From positions 32,358 to 96,357 of the forward strand of contig NZ_JAKOIW010000016.1 of assembly GCF_022206305.1 (NCBI RefSeq): DNA of 64,000 nt, read 5' to 3'. The DNA comes from Gordonia sp. 'Campus' (GTDB lineage: Bacteria > Actinomycetota > Actinomycetes > Mycobacteriales > Mycobacteriaceae). The notes under the pieces are model-generated. The model ran no database searches, was not told the DNA's origin, and saw only the letters and a list, made by a program, of their open reading frames with translations. Below are positions 62,157 through 64,000 of the stretch, piece by piece (the first letter of the stretch is position 1; every line of letters starts with the position of its first letter). The translations under genes and the position numbers were made by a program.

Positions 62157-63815
62157 CCCCGCTGAGCCGGCGGCGTGCAGTGCCGCCAGATACCCGAAGA
62201 CGAGTGCCGGACCGATGGTTGCACCCGGGCCCGCGTACGTGTGGCCCATGAGCGCGGCCGAGGCATTGCCCACCGCATACAGGCCGGGAATCGGACGCCG
62301 ATCCGCGGTGAGGGCCCGGGCATCCTCGTCGGTCACGATGCCGCCCTTCGTTCCCAGATCGGCAGGAACCATCCGGGCCGCGTAGAAGGGCGGGGTGGTG
62401 AGCTCTCCGAGGCTGGGATTGGGTCGGTTGGCGGGATCGGCGTAATACCGGTCGTAGGCGGACTCTCCCCGCCCGAAGTCGGGATCGTGCCCCGCGGAGG
62501 CAAACTGGTTGAATGTCCCGACGGTCCGGGCCAGGGCGTCCGGCGGAACCCCGATGGCCGTCGCCAACTCGGTGATCGATCCCGCCGAACTCACCGCGCC
62601 GCTGTCGAACCAGGCGGCGGGCAGCGTCGCTCGCGCCGGTTTCCCCGCGAACATGTACCGGTTTCGGTATGTCTGGTCGAAGACGAGCCAACAGGGCAGG
62701 TTGTCGGCGGGTCCCTTGCCCTGCCCGTGGTGGCCCCCGAGGATGCGATGTGTTGCCTCGACGTAGGGCAACGACTCGTTCATGAAACGCTTCCCCGAGC
62801 CGTTGACCATGATGCTGCGGGGAAGAGACCGCTCGGCGAGCGCGAACCATGGCCCCTTGGGCAAGGGGATGGACGGCGCCCACCACGCGTCGTCCATCAA
62901 CGCTGTGTCTGCCCCTGCGGCCATCGCCGCCCGGATGCCGTCGCCCGTGTTGGTGTCGGCACCGAGGGACAGTTCGGGTCCCGCGGGCGGTCGGTGGTGG
63001 CGTGCGCGCATCGTGGCGTCGTGGTCGAACCCGCCGCTCGCCAGCACGACGCCGCGTCGGGCCGTGAACGACCGACCGTCCGCGCAGACGACGCCCGCCA
63101 CTCGACCGTCGACCATCGTGAGTTTTTCCGCCGCGGTCTGGAGGTGTACGGGTACGCCGGCCCGTCGCACACCCAGCATCAGCGAGCCCGCCAGTGCCCC
63201 GCCGAGGCCGAGCAGTCTGGCACCGCGAGCTCTGCCCACAGCGGTGCGAGCGCCCACCCGGAGCGCTCGCACGGGCCCCCGCCAATGTCGCGTACCGAGA
63301 CTCAACCAGCGGTAGTCGGACTGCTGGACAACCACATTGAGTGGCGTTCGGGTGTAGAACGGCTGCAGTGTCGCGAGGTCGTCGCCGAGGCGTCGGGCGT
63401 CGAACGGCCGGGGCTCGCAGGAACGTCCGTCGGGTGAGCCGCCGGATTCCTCCGGTAGATAGTCGCTATAGCCGCGAACCCACTCCAGGTCGAGACCGGA
63501 GTTCTCGGTCAGGTGGCGTAGGGCTTCGCCGCCCCGATCGATGAACGTGTCGATACGGCGTCGGTCGACGTCGTCACCGACGATGGCGCACAGGTAGGCA
63601 CGGGCGGCCTCGGCATCGGCGGGCGGGAGGTGCGCGCGCAACACATCGTTGCCGGGTATCCACACGCCTCCCCCCGACCGCGCGGTCGAACCACCCCAGA
63701 ACCGCGATTTCTCCAGGATCACCGTGGAGAGCCCGTGTGTTGCTGCCGTGATGGCGGTGGCCATCCCGCCCGCGCCCGATCCCACGACGATCATGTCCAC
63801 GTCTACATTGCTCAT
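62142..63815 (-). CDS. FAD-dependent 3-ketosteroid-dehydrogenase-like flavoprotein
   Basis: A 557-residue FAD_binding_2 family enzyme. N-terminal VVGSGAGGMATAITAATHGL is the dinucleotide fold, then WGGSTARSGGGVWIPGN. KstD-like catalytic features are YSDYLPE (Tyr near 119), NESLPYVEA (Tyr) and FYAARMVPADLGTKGGI (Tyr and the GTKGG loop), so 1(2)-dehydrogenation of a 3-ketosteroid or similar ring is likely. ATG 63815; divergent from a TetR gene with a palindrome between. Confidence 0.85.
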   Translation of the reverse strand: MSNVDVDMIVVGSGAGGMATAITAATHGLSTVILEKSRFWGGSTARSGGGVWIPGNDVLRAHLPPADAEAARAYLCAIVGDDVDRRRIDTFIDRGGEALRHLTENSGLDLEWVRGYSDYLPEESGGSPDGRSCEPRPFDARRLGDDLATLQPFYTRTPLNVVVQQSDYRWLSLGTRHWRGPVRALRVGARTAVGRARGARLLGLGGALAGSLMLGVRRAGVPVHLQTAAEKLTMVDGRVAGVVCADGRSFTARRGVVLASGGFDHDATMRARHHRPPAGPELSLGADTNTGDGIRAAMAAGADTALMDDAWWAPSIPLPKGPWFALAERSLPRSIMVNGSGKRFMNESLPYVEATHRILGGHHGQGKGPADNLPCWLVFDQTYRNRYMFAGKPARATLPAAWFDSGAVSSAGSITELATAIGVPPDALARTVGTFNQFASAGHDPDFGRGESAYDRYYADPANRPNPSLGELTTPPFYAARMVPADLGTKGGIVTDEDARALTADRRPIPGLYAVGNASAALMGHTYAGPGATIGPALVFGYLAALHAAGSAGSVVS

Positions 63816-63842
63816 GCGTTCTCCTGACAGTATGAGTCCATA

Positions 63843-63857
63843 TGACAGTAACTATCA
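63843..63857. promoter_or_regulatory. Palindrome between the flavoprotein and TetR genes (TGACAGTAACTATCA)
   Basis: Matches its reverse complement at 12 of 14 paired positions (TGA-N-AGT-N-ACT-N-TCA). A second TGACAGTA lies 18 bp away (63825-63832). This is the expected site for the divergently encoded TetR regulator. Confidence 0.6.
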
Positions 63858-63879
63858 CTTTGGGTCCAGGTCGCACAAG

Positions 63880-64000
63880 ATGGCATCATGGCGTGCCATG
63901 GCGTCGTCATTACGTGCGAAACAGCGGCAACGGGTGCGGCGGGACATCGACGCCGCCGCACTGGGTCTGTTCGCCGAACGTGGGTACGCGGCGGTGACGG
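63880..64000 (+). CDS. TetR family regulator, N-terminal fragment
   Basis: The gene runs off the right edge. QRVRRDIDAAALGLFAERGYAAVT is the first helix of a TetR DNA-binding domain. ATG 63880 has AGG at suitable spacing; ATG 63898 in the same frame is an alternative. It is divergent from the flavoprotein gene and likely its repressor. Confidence 0.7.
   Translation, partial: MASWRAMASSLRAKQRQRVRRDIDAAALGLFAERGYAAVT

Noticed and set aside
1..64000. CRISPR array, insertion sequence, prophage or tRNA gene
   Set aside because: No regularly spaced repeats, transposase, integrase, phage structural gene or tRNA-like cloverleaf was noticed on either strand.

Overview
The window reads as chromosomal DNA of a high-GC actinobacterium of the Mycobacteriales, most like Gordonia or a close relative. 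The evidence is a complete yrbE-mce operon, a mycobacterial-type short adenylate kinase, an S8-to-MetAP ribosomal block, narGHJI-narK, dense ATGA/GTGA gene overlaps and frequent GTG starts. The genus is an inference. No tRNA, rRNA, CRISPR array, insertion sequence or prophage was seen.

Region 1 (1-27,304) is one catabolic locus of about 27 kb. It starts inside a Rieske oxygenase alpha subunit and continues with an acyl-CoA synthetase, a TetR regulator, an SDR and acyl-CoA dehydrogenase pair, and two crotonases. A full mce importer follows (two YrbE permeases, MceA-F, an Mce-associated protein and its own MceG ATPase). Then come a Cys-less thiolase-like protein, a small protein, a DUF35/thiolase-like pair resembling ChsH2/Ltp2 retro-aldolases, an aldehyde dehydrogenase, a tandem CaiB CoA-transferase, a tandem GNAT protein, an oxygenase reductase and a second TetR regulator. 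The simplest reading is uptake of a hydrophobic substrate, oxygenation, CoA activation, beta-oxidation and retro-aldol release of an aldehyde. The substrate is not known. Five promoter regions carry the same 17-bp partly palindromic motif, ANCTA-N7-WAGNT, which suggests one TetR regulon, probably run by the second TetR, which carries a copy in its own promoter.

Region 2 (27,528-41,442) is a Wzx/Wzy-type exopolysaccharide locus on the minus strand. It has a polymerase, flippase, three GT4 glycosyltransferases, a chain-length protein and an initiating sugar-phosphate transferase, with a glycoside hydrolase, an HxxxDG acyltransferase, a secreted lipase-like lipoprotein and a GAF protein interspersed. 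Many of its genes overlap. Region 3 (41,582-44,119) holds a DUF4262 protein and a divergent MarR / MFS efflux pair with a repeat-rich shared promoter. Region 4 (44,190-54,107) holds narGHJI-narK on the minus strand, a small cupin upstream and a PQQ-type sugar dehydrogenase lipoprotein.

Region 5 (54,155-62,156) starts with its own promoter and carries rpsH-rplF-rplR-rpsE-rpmD-rplO, then secY-adk-map and a rhomboid-like/DUF2156 fusion protein. The genes that usually precede rpsH (rplN, rplX, rplE, rpsN) are not here. Region 6 (62,142-64,000) has a ketosteroid-dehydrogenase-like flavoprotein divergent from a cut-off TetR gene, with a 15-bp palindrome between them.
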